Origin: Ceratodon purpureus
Lineage: Eukaryota; Streptophyta; Bryopsida; Pseudoditrichales; Ditrichaceae
Assembly: GCA_014871385.1 (NCBI GenBank)
Contig: CM026431.1
Span: 9,115,964 to 9,179,963 of the forward strand
Length of the DNA stretch: 64,000 bases
Reading direction: 5' to 3'
Both the position numbers and the translations under genes were made by a program. Numbering within the stretch: position 1 is the stretch's first letter; each line of letters opens with the position of its first letter. This document shows positions 10,307-22,339 of the stretch, piece after piece. The notes beneath the pieces are model-generated. The model worked only from the letters and a program-made list of their open reading frames with translations. It was not told the origin of the DNA and ran no database searches.

Positions 10307-13300
10307 CTAAGGGTCAGCCAACGAAACCACTGGACTACGACACGGCACCGAAGGCTGTCCGTCTTCCTCCTGCCCCGGCACCGAAGGCTCTACGTCTTCC
10401 ACCTGCCCCACATCCGGTGCGTTGTCCCACTCCAGCCCTGCGTTCCGCTCCCGTGACTGGCTTCTCTCCATCCGGCTGAAAACGCTGTCGGTCTCCACAC
10501 CCGGCTCGATCGTTGGCAGGTCAAATGTTGAGATCACCTGCGACGGGCGGAAATAGTCTATGTCATCACAGTCGACCATGATGTTCCAGTCGGACAACTT
10601 CGCATTCATGTGCCGCATGCTGTCCACGAGCATCTCCTTTGCTGCCTCGTACAGCGTCTCCCCCGCAGCCGGCCACTGCCCCGTCGCCTCCAGAGACCCC
10701 CATGCATACTCCAGATCGATGTTCTCGCGAAGGAGTAGAAGTTGCCTGAACCTGTCCGCGACCTTCTCTTCATCCACCCCTGCCTTGGTCACCCACATGT
10801 CCCGCAAAATGTCCTCCTTCCCCTGATCCAGAACGTCCATGCACGCTCGAATAAAAGTCCTGCGCCTCCACTGTTGGTAGCTCTCCACCTGCCCACCCAG
10901 GTCATCCCCGACGTCTAGCACCTCCCTGAACACTTCGAAAGTATCTCCCTGAATATCCATGGTGGGAAAATAGATTTTGCCCACCCGAATGAGCTCCTCC
11001 ATAGCAAGCATCACCTGCACTGATCCTTTCATGAGCCTCTCCTCCGTCAGCCCGAGCACCGGACAGAGCATGGGAATTCGAGACCCTGTCTCGCTGCGGC
11101 TGAAGAGCTTCAGGGCCCTCGCCATATGGGGTGGGTCGTTCTTTTCCTCCAGCAGCCCATTCTCCCGCTCCATCCATTTGATCAGACCCTGGAACTCCTC
11201 TTCGGAGTGCTCGCAGGGCCGACACAGGCACGGTGGCAGTGGCAACAGTATCATGTGGCTGAACAGGGGCGACCACCCCCATTCCCGAGCCTCCGCCGCA
11301 ATACTGAGCTCTCGGTCGTATCTGGCCATCTCCTCGGCCACAAACGCAGCCCGTGCCCTGACCAATTGCTTCCTCGCCGCCACGGACTCCTCATATTCCT
11401 TAACCCTCGCCCCGTAGCTCAGCACGTCGTCGTGGTACAGGTAGAAGTCCTGGATCTCTTTCTCGATCTTCGCCTCACATTTCGAAGAGAATGCCTCTTT
11501 GCACCTGTCCAGGAGCTTCAAGCACTGGATCGGAAGCGAATCCTGCATAAAAGAGCGGAGGGGTTAGCCCACGATGTTTGTATAAGATATAGGGAAAGGT
11601 TTCAAGGACACCGAGAACGGGAAGGGGCACGTACCGTCAGCTCTGGATTAAATTGAAGCGCCCCCCATGCGTGGGCTACCATCCCAGCTAATTGGCCCAC
11701 CTCCTGCAGCTTGCGGAGCATTTCCACCGGGGTGTGAAGGTCGTTCAAGCTCTCCGGCGCCAGTATTGTCCCTACTTTCGTCTGCAACACGTACAAGCCT
11801 GGTGGATGACCGGGTGGCTTTGGTGCGGCCTTAACATGGATTTCCGGGTAGAGCGTCCGCGCCCTATCAGTCGCCTCCTCCTGTATCTGCATTCGCCTCG
11901 TCTGTCGTCCCGACTTCGGCTGCAACTGCTCCTTCCCCTTCTGTTGCAGGCCCCCCTTCCCCCTCGCAGTCCCAGCCCCCTTCCCCCTCGCATCCTCGTG
12001 CTCCCTCCCCTTCTCCTTCTCCGTCTCCACCCCCTTCGGCTCCCCTTCTTCATCCCCTTTTGTCTTCCCAGCACCCTTGGGCCCTGATTCGGGCTGGCGC
12101 TCCGCTCCCCCCCCTGCAGCAGTCGAGCATCGCCTACCTCCCTTCACCGACGGGACCCACTCCTCCGAAGTGGTCTTCTGTTCCGAACTTGGAGACCCCG
12201 GCCGCGCCCGCTGCTCTCTGTCCTTTGTTGGAGTACTTCCCGCGTGTGCCGTGGCAGCCCGCGTCCTGCCTCCTACCCCTCCCCCCGGCGCACCTTGATT
12301 CCTAGGCGGCCCTGCGGGACTTCTCGCACCTGCTGCCGTGCTCCCTCCGCGTTCTCCCTTACTGCCTCGTTTCCCGGCCGCACTAGATGGACCTGCCACA
12401 CCCTTCGGCCCACCCCCCTGTGCCCGACTGGGCCGCTGCCGCTTGGGCGACCCGGCTTTCAACCACTCCTTCCGCTTCTCCCGCAGCAGCTCCGCGACAG
12501 ACGGCGTTTCTTCATCCCTAGGCCTCTTCCCCAGTTTCGGCGATCGCTCCGCATCCCTCCCCCCCCCCCCCCTCCTTCCGCTTTCTCCCCCTCTGGACTG
12601 GAGATCTCAACCACCTCCACAGGTGTGCGTACAGCCTGCCCCTCCTCCGAGCTCGTCCCATCTTCACCCGAATCGCTGCCTTCTCCATGTATTTCCAACT
12701 CGTCCCCATCTATGTCTGGTGGAAGGCTCTTCTTTCCGAGCATCTGCCACGGCAGCTTGATGTTGTACTTCCGGAAGACCGCCCGGGACTCCTTATTGCC
12801 GTTGACGCCCATCGAAGGGTAAATCTTCAAAGGACCCCAGTCATTGTACTCGTAGCCCTCGCACAGCCCCATTTGTCGATGCCATCCGAGATTTGCTTTG
12901 TCCACCATGTCTAGGTCGCAGTACTTGCAGTAGAACGGGATTTTTGTCCTCGCCTTCCCAACTCCCTCCGGTGACGGACCCTGCCTTCGCCACAGGAGGT
13001 TCACCTCCACCATCAGCCAGTCATATTCTGACATGGTGAAGGCGTCCCTATTTGGAGCGTATCCCACCCATGTGCTGCAGCACACAATGACCCGCTCCGG
13101 CCCAAACTTCCCCTCCACCAAGAGCTGCAGAAAGAGAACCCCACTGAGAACCCAATGCGTAAATCCTAAACCTAGTATCCGACCAGAACGAGGAGAAAAA
13201 ACAAAAAATTAATGTTTAGGACAGCCTGCAGTAAGTAGGGGAGAAGTTCTAGTGGCTTACCCCCGGGACAATTCCTGGATCCATCTTCGCGATCTTCGAC

Positions 13301-13458
13301 TGCCATTCCTTCGACAGGGATTCGACGTCGAGCTCGGTCGCCCTAAGCCTCAGCACATCGCACGCGTCTTGACGGCTAAGTCGGGAGAGGTCCGGAGTGT
13401 TGGGGTCATGGATCTGCGCAGCGAAGGGCACCATCGTCAGGGCCCGGAGCAGCGACAT
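10307..13458 (-). CDS. Second MULE gene, C2HC-finger protein of unknown function, frameshifted
   Basis: Exons on the minus strand are 13458-13261, 13124-11635 and 11542-10307, with GT-AG introns at phase 0, giving about 980 residues. The start is the ATG at 13458. Residues 132-154 contain C-x2-C-x12-H-x5-C (YCKYC...WHRQMGLC), a candidate zinc finger. The middle is low-complexity, rich in Gly, Lys, Pro, Glu and Ala. The third exon is charged and probably helical (KEIQDFYLYHDD, REVLDVGDDLGGQVES) and has an acidic tail. Exon 2 changes frame at a 14-base C run (12559-12572 on the plus strand); one extra base, or two fewer, would join the halves. I do not recognise the family. Its place in the element suggests a mobility accessory, as with mudrB, but this is inferred from layout only. 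Confidence 0.75.
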
Positions 13459-13910
13459 TGCGAGGGGAAACACGGATTCAACGACGGCGGGGAAAGGAGA
13501 AACGTAGGCGGGGAGAGAGAACTAAGCTAAAGACGACATGGACAGAGAAAGACATAAGCAGCATAAGGGAAGAGGAGGATCCGACAAACGATGAGAGGGA
13601 AGGCGGGACTGGCGGAGGAAGAACCTGCCCAATCGAAGAACCGACGGGGCCCCTAACCCCAAACACAACCTGGAAGGAAGATGGAAACAAGAGAACGGGG
13701 AGGCGAAACTCGAATAACCTCGCAAACCCTAATGCGATTCTAGGACACAGCGATACGAGGACAGCGGTTCCAGAAGAACTTGAAGACACAGGGGCATTAG
13801 GACACGTGACCTTCGTGACTGAAACACAACAGTAAAGGCAAAAACAAACACTAAAGGCAAAAACAAACACCAAAGCTTAAACGGGAAGAGGGGTATGATG
13901 CTCAGTACTT

Positions 13911-14190
13911 ACCAGCGCGTGTAGAGGTCCCATGTTCGTAGCCACAATCGTTGTACGCCAGCGACACCTCCTGCCCACGTTGCGTGTCCACACGCTCGAG
14001 GGCGACCTCGACTGCCGAAGCTTGCTGCCCACCTGCAGTCCGAGAAGCAATCCGCTTGCTCACCGCCGCACTGCTGTCCAAGGACACAGAAAGCGCCCCG
14101 GCGTCCTGCCCACACCCTCTCCAAACCCTGACTTCATCCGCACCTGGCCTCCAAAACTCCCGTTGCTCGACAGGGAAGGAGGGGTTTACA
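13911..14190 (-). CDS. Possible 5' exon upstream of the second MULE gene
   Basis: A minus-strand frame is open from about 14190 down to a good donor (GCTG|gtaagtac) at 13910. It encodes a plausible stretch including FPVEQREFWRPGADEV and ASAVEVALERVDTQRGQEV. There is no in-frame ATG, so it would need a further upstream exon, or it could be untranslated leader. It could splice into the gene starting at 13458 or be a remnant. Evidence is the donor plus residue composition only. Confidence 0.35.
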
Positions 14191-14462
14191 CTTCTTCAAT
14201 CCTCCCTGCAGTATATCTTCACCAATCTGGGACGCTCCAATGCACCATGCCGCTGTAGTCCGCCTAGGTGATGCTCATGGCCAGCGTCACAAAACCCTCA
14301 CGACGATGTCACAGAATGAAGAAAACACCATCAAACCCCTAACCTATGCTGCTGCACGCTAAAGAAGCCATAGCTATTGAGAGTAAACCCTACCTCACAA
14401 TTCAAAACCTGCCTGTCCTAAACTCAGGGCCAAAACGTCGAATCATACTGAAGGCACAACGG

Positions 14463-14730
14463 GGGCACAGTCGCGGGGCGCGGGGTGGACGCCCGACGAG
14501 GGTGACGGGACCGGGATGAAGAACGGATGACGGACAGCCCGGGCGGGGAGCTGCAGCCCGGGCGCGGGGGCTCAGCACGGGCGCGCGGGGGGCTCAGCAC
14601 GGGCGCGCGGGGCTTCGCCCAGGGTCGGGGATGGCCTGGATCGGGGAGGGGGAGGGTCGGGGGGCGTTGCGCTGCCCCTGCCCGCGTGAGGGGCGGCTGC
14701 AACGCTCGATGGGGCAAAATAGAGAGACCC
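14463..14730 (-). repeat. Right terminal inverted repeat of the MULE (268 bp)
   Basis: Reverse complement of 2528-2795 with no difference noticed. Its outer end reads AGAGAGACCC and abuts the target duplication. Long open frames over both repeats, rich in Pro and Arg, are GC-content artefacts. Confidence 0.95.
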
Positions 14731-14739
14731 GCAGTACTG
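14731..14739. repeat. Target site duplication, right copy (gcagtactg)
   Basis: Exact copy of 2519-2527, directly outside the right terminal repeat. Confidence 0.93.
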
Positions 14740-14881
14740 GAAGAAGGTGCAACACCATATCACTGTACCATGAAAGTGGGTCAATGAGCATGAGCTGATG
14801 CTGCATTCAATTGCGATTGGGAGGGGAGGGAAAGGGGTTGGCGCACTCCAGGTCATACTTATCCTCTCATCCGCTTTGCAG

Positions 14882-15044
14882 GTTCCAGGTTCCCGGCGCC
14901 TGGAGGGGGCACGCACTCCCAGTGAGCGAGCCAACCGTGGCCAAGGCTTCCACGGCGGAGTCTATCCTCGCTGCAGCTGCGTTATTGCCTCTGTCCGGCA
15001 TGGACCTGGTCGGTACTCGTCAGGGCCTTGTCAAGCAACAGTGA
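14882..15044 (+). CDS. Possible terminal exon of an interrupted host gene
   Basis: A pyrimidine-rich acceptor (ctcatccgctttgcag) precedes an open frame ending in TGA at 15042-15044. The peptide looks protein-like and not repetitive (FQVPGAWRGHALPVSEP, AESILAAAALLPLSGMD, ending GLVKQQ). It starts 152 bases right of the MULE, so the element may sit in the intron or leader of the gene that owns it. I found no convincing upstream exon and do not recognise the family. Confidence 0.4.
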
Positions 15045-18000
15045 CCAGGTCTTGTTTTGAAGCTAAGTTACTCCACTGAGGGGGCAGAGGGGCAGGCTGA
15101 CAGATTTTATTTTATTTTGATTTTTGAAATTAAGGGGCGGTTTACATAATAGGCCAAGAGCTGTGACCAAGGAAAATGGATCAATTCCATGGTGTTGTCC
15201 TTTTTAAAATAAGATTGTTTGGTGATTTATGTATGATACATTTGTGATACTCGGGTGATACTTGGGTGATACTTGGGTGATACTTGGGTGATACTTGGGT
15301 GATACTCATGTGATGCTTAGGTCAGATCTAGGTTTCGAAGCTGCTCAAGTGAGAAAGTAGAAGAGGTAGGGCACAGTAGTCAAGCAGATTTTTTTTTTAA
15401 TTTTTTTTTTTGGGAGATTTGGGAGCAAGGTTTGAGAAGTTGCAGATGCCATCCAACTATTATCCTTCTTTAAATAAGATTATTTGGAATTTATGTATGA
15501 TACTTGGGTGATACTTACATGATACGTAGGTAAGATTTAGGTTTTGAACTAATAAAAATCATAATTTTTCAAAATCAAATTAGTAATTTGGCACTTTCAA
15601 TCGATTGACTTCCAACTAATTGCCGGATCTCCTCGACCTTGTTTGAAACAAATCAAAGAAATTTCATTGTAATACTGAACGGAGAGTTTACCAAGAGAAT
15701 CAGTAAATATCTAGTATTTTGGGAAAAACTACCAATTTGAAACATCAATGCATCGAGACCTTACATGAGTATCATCATGATACGACCCAAGTATTTCAGA
15801 ATTTATTCAGATTTTAACCTAGAATAAGGAATTTCAACTGGTAATTTGGCCATTCCATTCGGATGACTTTACACAAACTGTCGGATCTCCCGGTTCATTG
15901 CATTGCAAAAAGAGTCTGACAGAAAGTTGGGTTGAAGGGCCAGGTGCTTAGAATGGAACTTGAGTTTTCTTCAGGTCCAAGGAAATCTTAGTGGTCACTA
16001 GGACCATACAACAAAAATTGGCTACTGGTAGTTGCAATGGAAGCAGTTCACTGGAGTTCCACAAAAACGTGTAATGCTGAGTTGGATCCCTTTGGTTGTC
16101 GTAGCAATCCACTCAATCACTATGACTTGCTTGACAATGCTGAGGTTGGTGGAAGTTGGTCAGCAGGTTGACAAAGTGTGGAAAACAGTAGAAAACCCAA
16201 ACTCAGTTCCTTTCCGAGGTTGGTGTCAACCTACTTTCCTTGAAACCTAATTTTCCTTGAGGGTAGAGATGTCCTAAACCAAGAAAATGAGGAGTTTTGA
16301 ATGTTGGGTATAGAAGTTTGTGTACGGACTAAATATCCCATCGTATAGGAGAAGAAATCGTGAGGAAGTAAAGTGATGTCATGTTTTTTCCTAGTAGAAA
16401 ATTTTCTACGAATTTTTAAAGTGTAAAGTTTGTCAAATTTCTTGTGTATTATTCTAGATTTTTTCTAATCAAAAAATGCAATATTTAATTTCATGATCAA
16501 GCCTGAATAGCCCAATAACCTTGTCTTCTTGCACATATTCTATATTTAACCTTCAACTAGACATAACCATTTCTCACCAAAAACAATCCAAAAAATGTCA
16601 TTTTTGAAGTGAAAGTAAATAAACTATAATCAATCTTTCTATGCATTGATAGCTCTAGGATTTTACCTAGGACTTTTAGAAGAGCACGCATTAAACATTT
16701 CAATAAATTTGACTATACAAATTAATAGATTATAGTATTTTAAATAAAAAACATTGTTATTTTTGATACTTTCCAAATAGGATCAACATACTTTGACATC
16801 TCTTTGAGTAAATATTTTGCACTACATAAATTGGGTGTATTATACTAATATGATGTCTGTGATGTAAGTTACTTGTGCACCAAATTGAGAAGTAGCGAAA
16901 AGGTGAAGCATTGTGACAAAGGTTATGTAATGAACATGGGTTTATGTTATTGCTAATACTTGTTCTATTTTTCCAATAAACCATTTTTTCTTACAAATCC
17001 ATGCGGTCAAAACAAAGGCTTATATATTTTTGTCAATTAGAAAAAAAGAACAAAACCTCTATTTTTTATGTGATAAAAGAATTTTTTTTTTCTTCATCTT
17101 GACAAAAAGGATGATAAAACTTTGACCACGTGGAATGAAAAATGTTTACAATATAAGATATTTTTTTTATCATCTCAAAGTCAGTCATATTAGTTACTTC
17201 CATAATAAATCCCAAAGGCAGTTATTGGGTGTAGCAAAATTTTGGAGCTATTTGAGGAGTAGGAAAAATAACATTGGAGCTATTTGAGGTGCAAAAAATT
17301 ATATTCTTGCGTAGCTCTTACAATTCCTCATGTCCACAATTTTTTTTAGAATTTCACATCCAAAATTGACATTGTAAGACTCTCTTTGAAATTTCAAAAA
17401 GACCATTATAGGACTTTGGCTGATTAGGAATTAATTAACTCTTTACAATGAATATACTGCTACAAATATTCCACATTTTTTTTGGTTATTGTATTAAACT
17501 TCTGCTTTTAAAAAATTTCCAATTTGTTTTCAATTGTCTATTTTTTTTTTTTATTAATGTCCAGCTCATGGATCTTGGCCATCGGAGCTTCACATTATGA
17601 CCAACCAAAGGCTTCACATTATGACCAACCACAGGCTTCTATTTGTATATTTCCATGTATTTTTCCAATCTAGGACTTTGGGCTTTCACCTTCAATTGGT
17701 CAGAAATTTGAACGATCGCCCTCTCAACTCGGTCACAGTGTGAAATGGCCCTAATCTCGTGCATTACACTACCCACATGTCTCTACTTTTTGTACCTGTT
17801 TTGTTCCCTTTTCTATATGAAACATGTTTCAAGAATTTTGCACTTTGGAAAGTGGATGGATAAAGAGAATGAGTGATAGTTATAAGCAGGTATGGAGCCT
17901 GCTTGGAAGGGGCCAATCCTTGCCTGATTGTTGACCCATTTCAGTTGTCGGGATTTGGAAATAATGTGGATCCAGACTCCACAACTGTGCAAAAAGGAAA

Positions 18001-18458
18001 ACCATGGGGTTTGACTGTATCTTTGTATCGCATGCGCTTTACAGTAGAACACATACAGAATCGCAGATCATACATTCGGAAGCCAGCTTTTCTGCGATGT
18101 ATTTCATTCTTACAAGCACTCTGAGATATACATAATTCCCTCACCGTCTAATCACAATGGTACAAAAATTTACAGCATCTACCTTACACAAGAAAGAAAA
18201 GACTGGTAGAAGATATGAAAATAAAATTGCTTCAAGATTGATTAATGAAAAGAATTTGAGAAGATGATATATCCTTCCACCACATTTATCTCCTTGACAG
18301 AGACTTCAGCAGCTCCTACAAACTATGGATATATGATATGACTAGTTTCTTATAAATGTTTGTATCTCTGGTTAGCTTACAATGGTGGCTTCTCGGACAA
18401 ATAATGGCTCAACGCAACGTCTACAGGGGCTTACACTCCCAAGGAATTCACTGAAGAC
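15045..18458. other. AT-rich stretch without recognisable gene
   Basis: No open frame here shows a recognisable motif. Local structure includes the 11-bp tandem repeat at 15246, further GATACTTGGGT-like words near 15500 and 15770, and a 24-bp direct duplication (gcttcacattatgaccaacc) at about 17589-17636. The part near 18.2-18.46 kb is probably the 3' untranslated region of the DUF218 gene. Confidence 0.5.
15246..15322 (+). repeat. 11-bp tandem repeat, GATACTTGGGT
   Basis: Four exact units at 15257-15300 are flanked by a one-base variant at 15246 and degenerate copies to 15322. A two-unit remnant recurs near 15495-15520. Confidence 0.9.
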
Positions 18459-20115
18459 TCAATATGACTGAAGAGCAGGATCATTCAGTGGTTGCTTACC
18501 AAACAATTCTTGGTGTTCAACATTGTAGCACCTGTGCTGTGTATGGAACCACACATGGAAGTCCTCAAGGGTGCTGATGCCAGTCGACACAGTCTTCAAG
18601 CTTTCCAGTGCCTTTCTCTCCTTGGCTACTCGGGCCTGCACATGCCCAACATGCGTATAAGAGTTCGCAGTTTGCTTCAAAGCGTGACAGAAAGTGCATA
18701 GATTTACAATGATTTGTGCCTTCATTGATCACGGATACCTCGGGAAAAAAATACAAAATGCAAAAGAAAGCATAGGAACACGTCACTTCACAACTGTGTC
18801 TTCCAGCAATGGAGTTTACAGCTTGCGGATTCTACAAGTAGGAAAGACGATGTTTCGATACACCTCAATCCAACCCTTTCAAGTATATCTTTACTGTAGT
18901 ATGATACTTCAATGGCTAACGCAAATAATATGGCTACTAAAGTCGTGAAGGTAAAATAATCCCTGTTTTTGTGGTCGAAATTGATATACTATATCCCCAT
19001 TCTAAGCGGTGTTACATTCCAAAAATTTGAGATGCAATTGGAAGAAAGAGAAACAAAGTACCTCAATGATGGACATTTCAATGCCGATATCAGACACACC
19101 ATGATATTGCAACATAAACCCTTGGCTTCGTGAGCCAGAAGACGATGCCAACCCAGCGACTGCGCCATTCGCTTGCTGTATCGAAGTGCCCGCTCCTTGT
19201 AATCCAAACACCCACTCAAAAATTGCGTGAGACCTCGGCATATGAAAATCCGAAGTAACCACCGCCATTCTCCTCCATCTTCGAGGAATTACGTGTTGTG
19301 TAAGTGCGAAGAAACCATTTCCTGAACAAAATTTGTCTCAATCATTTTTAAAGTCTTCGTGATAAGATGAGATAAAATAAAAAGCATCAGGGTTTATGGT
19401 CTAGGGCTTAGGGCTCAGCGCTCAGAAGGTGAATTCACTCACAAAACATCACAATTGAATGATCACAGAGGAAGGAATGAGTGAAATTACCGATAGTATC
19501 ATATGAGCCCCACTCTTTGAGCAGGACGGAAACGGGAGCGCCTCTGTCTATGAGATACTCTGCACATGAGGTGCTCTCATGAACCACAAAGCCTTGCGGA
19601 GTCAGTATAGGTCGTCGATGGGGCGTGCCATTCCCCAAACATACAATACTACACTTGGGTCCATTCAGTTTGTGCAGTTCAAGAGCTTTGTCGAGCCGTC
19701 TCTCAACCCAGACCGGAACACCTCCGCCCGGCAATTGACCTCCTGCCAGTACAAGAATTGCATCAAGCGGCTCGCCCCCGTGCTCTTCCTCGTCATCGCC
19801 TCTCACTGGAGTTGTGAATATTCTGCGTCGCCCGGACGCATCCCCGTTTGTAGAGATATGAGACCCGTCCAATGCTCTCAAACCCCACTTCCTGAAACGG
19901 GTTTCCTCACTAACACGAGTGACATCCTTCCTGCTTTCCCAAAACTCATTCCGATGGGTACTTGCAACAAATTCACGTTGCAACCCACTCGAGCTGAGTC
20001 CTCGTCTCTGCACGCCTGAGTTGCACCATCTGCATTTCCTTGTGAGATGATTTCTACGAGGCCAGAGCTGCCGCACTCCGATAACAAGGTGCCCCTTCAG
20101 CATCGAGCACTGCAT
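18459..20115 (-). CDS. DUF218 (YdcF/ElyC-type fold) family protein, 3 exons, 353 aa
   Basis: Exons on the minus strand are 20115-19491, 19321-19062 and 18635-18459; GT-AG introns join in phase to 1062 nt. After an N-terminal region rich in basic residues and Ser (residues 1-115, possibly a targeting sequence), the family core appears. It has DAILVLAGGQLPGG with the Gly-Gly turn, IVCLGNGTPHRRP, a Ser-x-Asp-Thr-x-x-Asn-like block (EWGSYDTIGNGFF), then VVTSDFHMPRSHAIFEWVF, the strongest DUF218 signature. In bacteria this fold includes cell-envelope proteins such as YdcF and ElyC; plant members are uncharacterised and no reaction can be stated. The last exon (ARVAKERKALESL onward) is a helical C-terminal extension. 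Confidence 0.85.
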
Positions 20116-20204
20116 CTTCCACCCCCGGTTGTTGTCACCTCATGAACATCACTCTCGTGCCCAAAATCTACAACAATGGCACTCGACCACTGGATATTCA
20201 ACAA

Positions 20205-20475
20205 CCTCGTAACCCTAATTCAGGTCATTGAAATCCCAAAAAAACCATCACCACAATTCCTGGGTTTACAAGCTCCCTGTCCTGGAGCCTCTCAAGTAGA
20301 CTTCTCTTCAACATCCACAACAGAGAACATTCAACCACTGGGTATCACAATCTCTGCATCTCGTAACCCTAATTCACGGCACTGAAAAATCCCCCAAAAT
20401 TCATCAAAATTTCTACGTCTTACGGGTTCGATTTCCTGGAGCCCTTCATGTAGACATCTCTTGACATCCAGGCAT
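20205..20475 (+). repeat. Diverged tandem duplication upstream of the DUF218 gene
   Basis: A segment starting ctcgtaaccctaattca and continuing through tcctggagcc and gtagac recurs about 154 bases later (20205 and 20359). Both copies hold an AACCCTAA word, the core of plant telo-box promoter elements. It lies just 5' of the minus-strand gene starting at 20115, so it may be part of its promoter. Confidence 0.7.
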
Positions 20476-22250
20476 CGTCGGAAGTAATGAGCTCGGGTGC
20501 AGAAAAATGTAACCGCTGTCTAGTCCACCATCAGAAACCGCTCTGCAGTGATTTTCAACAATTGACTGAATCATCCACAGGTTTTGTAAACACAAAAACG
20601 GAATTCACGTACAGTTGATGTTCCTGGTGGATATAGTGCAAGATATAGATTCTGTCACAACATATGAAGATGGAGTGAAAGAAAGTGGAAGTGAGGATTC
20701 AGTGCATGCCGGACTCACTGGATGATTTGAAGTAAGAGAATGCGAGAGCGTGGTGGTCAATTAGCAGCGTGAGGGATACAGACTGATGCGCGATTTTTGG
20801 AAGCAGAACTGTTGAGGAAGTTGAAGCAATTGAGTGCGCAATTCTGTTTAGCCATCAATTCAGAGGATCCTCATCCCACCGGTATTTGGAGCCCTCAGCC
20901 TCAACAAAGAATGAAACGGACTTGCCTCCATGTGAGACATGATCATCCAACCCGACTCCTTAAACGAAAATCAAAGCTAAATCTATGCATCTTGGGAATT
21001 TGCCTCTCATGTTCTGAGCTTTCTAGAAATATGCCCTTCAAGACCTCCACCTCTATAGTCTCTAACCATCCAGCGTCAAAGCACCCAAAACCACGGAAGC
21101 AATGTCATAAGCCCCAGAATCCAACTCGGTGTTTGCACACTGTGATCCATGATTACAAAAGACTGGTAGGTCACCGATCGAATGCTTATTGAGAAATGGT
21201 ACAAATGTAGTTAATTCACGTTGGCAAAAAATGCTCTGCAGGGATATATCCAAACATAAGTTAGAGCCACAACTTGAAGCTTATGCCACTTCTCAGCTGA
21301 AGTTCACAGATTATACCGTACCCTGCTGAAAATTCAAACTCTATCTACCATTTGCCAAAAGCACTCCTTAGCCCTACTTGTGAAATGGACCACCATGAGC
21401 CTCCTCCCCATGCAGAAGAAAACAAATAAGTTAGAAATTTGCCATATGTGTTCAATTTTAGTTTTTGCCATACATAACATATCCCCCGCACTTCTGGCAC
21501 TAAAATGCAGCCATGGTGTCGGACTTGTAATTGCGTTCAGAAGAATGACTGGAATGACTAAGTGCCTACTCCAATATACCTTTACCACCATTGCACTAAA
21601 TACTGATTGTACACTACATGTAGACACAAAGTAGCATACCACCAAGGATGGCGAATGCCGTACTCCTGATTTATCAAAATTTGTCAATCTCAAACTTGGG
21701 TTTCAATTTCAATTCAAGATGCTTCCATTGAATGCATATATTCCTTGGTAGACTCGGCAAATGAAAATTGGTAGGGTGAGTGCAACATGGATGTTGGCAC
21801 GAAAGCAGTTCAGCGTTTGAGTTCAGCGTTCGCCATTCATTTTTCGTGTGTATCCGGAGGACATGGGTCCTACATATCCTGCGCAGGTCGCTGCCAACAT
21901 GTTGGATTACTCTTACACCATGGAGATTCCTGCAATTGATCACATATCAATTTCAACTCATTACCACAACGATCTACAAAATCTCCTTGACGTGAATCAT
22001 CGTGAGATATCACCTCGATTGTGAGAAGACGACGGGAATTGGTTTAAGCCAGCGAGAATTGGTTTCAAGAGAGGGTTAGATTCATGCATGCTCTGTAAGG
22101 GCTTCATGATTCGCAGGGTGTTATAGTACAGCTAAGCGAGTTGAAATGTGTAACGAGATTGAACAATTAACATGTGCGCAAGTTAGGCCCAAATTCTAAT
22201 TTGTTCGCTAGCCGGTTTCCATACCTGGATCAAGAATCAGCACGTAGTGT
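20476..22250. other. Stretch without recognisable gene
   Basis: About 1.8 kb of plant-like, moderately AT-rich sequence with only short open frames and no domain motif on either strand. Base composition changes abruptly to GC-rich at its right end, where the rmlA block starts. Confidence 0.5.
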
Positions 22251-22339
22251 TGGCCATAGGCGTGAAGATCTTCAACGAGCTATGGAGCTCCTCCGGGTAT
22301 TCCCGCTCAGGAGGGAGACTGAATTGTGGGGGAGAACCG

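Larger units (their letters stand above)
2528..14730. mobile_element. Complete 12.2-kb Mutator-like element (MULE), two genes
   Basis: The element is bounded by 268-bp terminal inverted repeats and a 9-bp target duplication. It encodes a SWIM-type MULE transposase on the plus strand (3111-6682) and a second spliced gene on the minus strand (13458-10307), with about 3.6 kb of repeat-rich spacer between their 3' ends. The two repeat copies read as identical from end to end and the transposase frame is intact, so the insertion looks recent and may be autonomous. The convergent two-gene layout resembles maize MuDR (mudrA/mudrB), although I see no sequence reason to call the second gene a mudrB homologue. 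An AGGACAG/CTGTCCT word is dispersed through the element. Confidence 0.95.
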
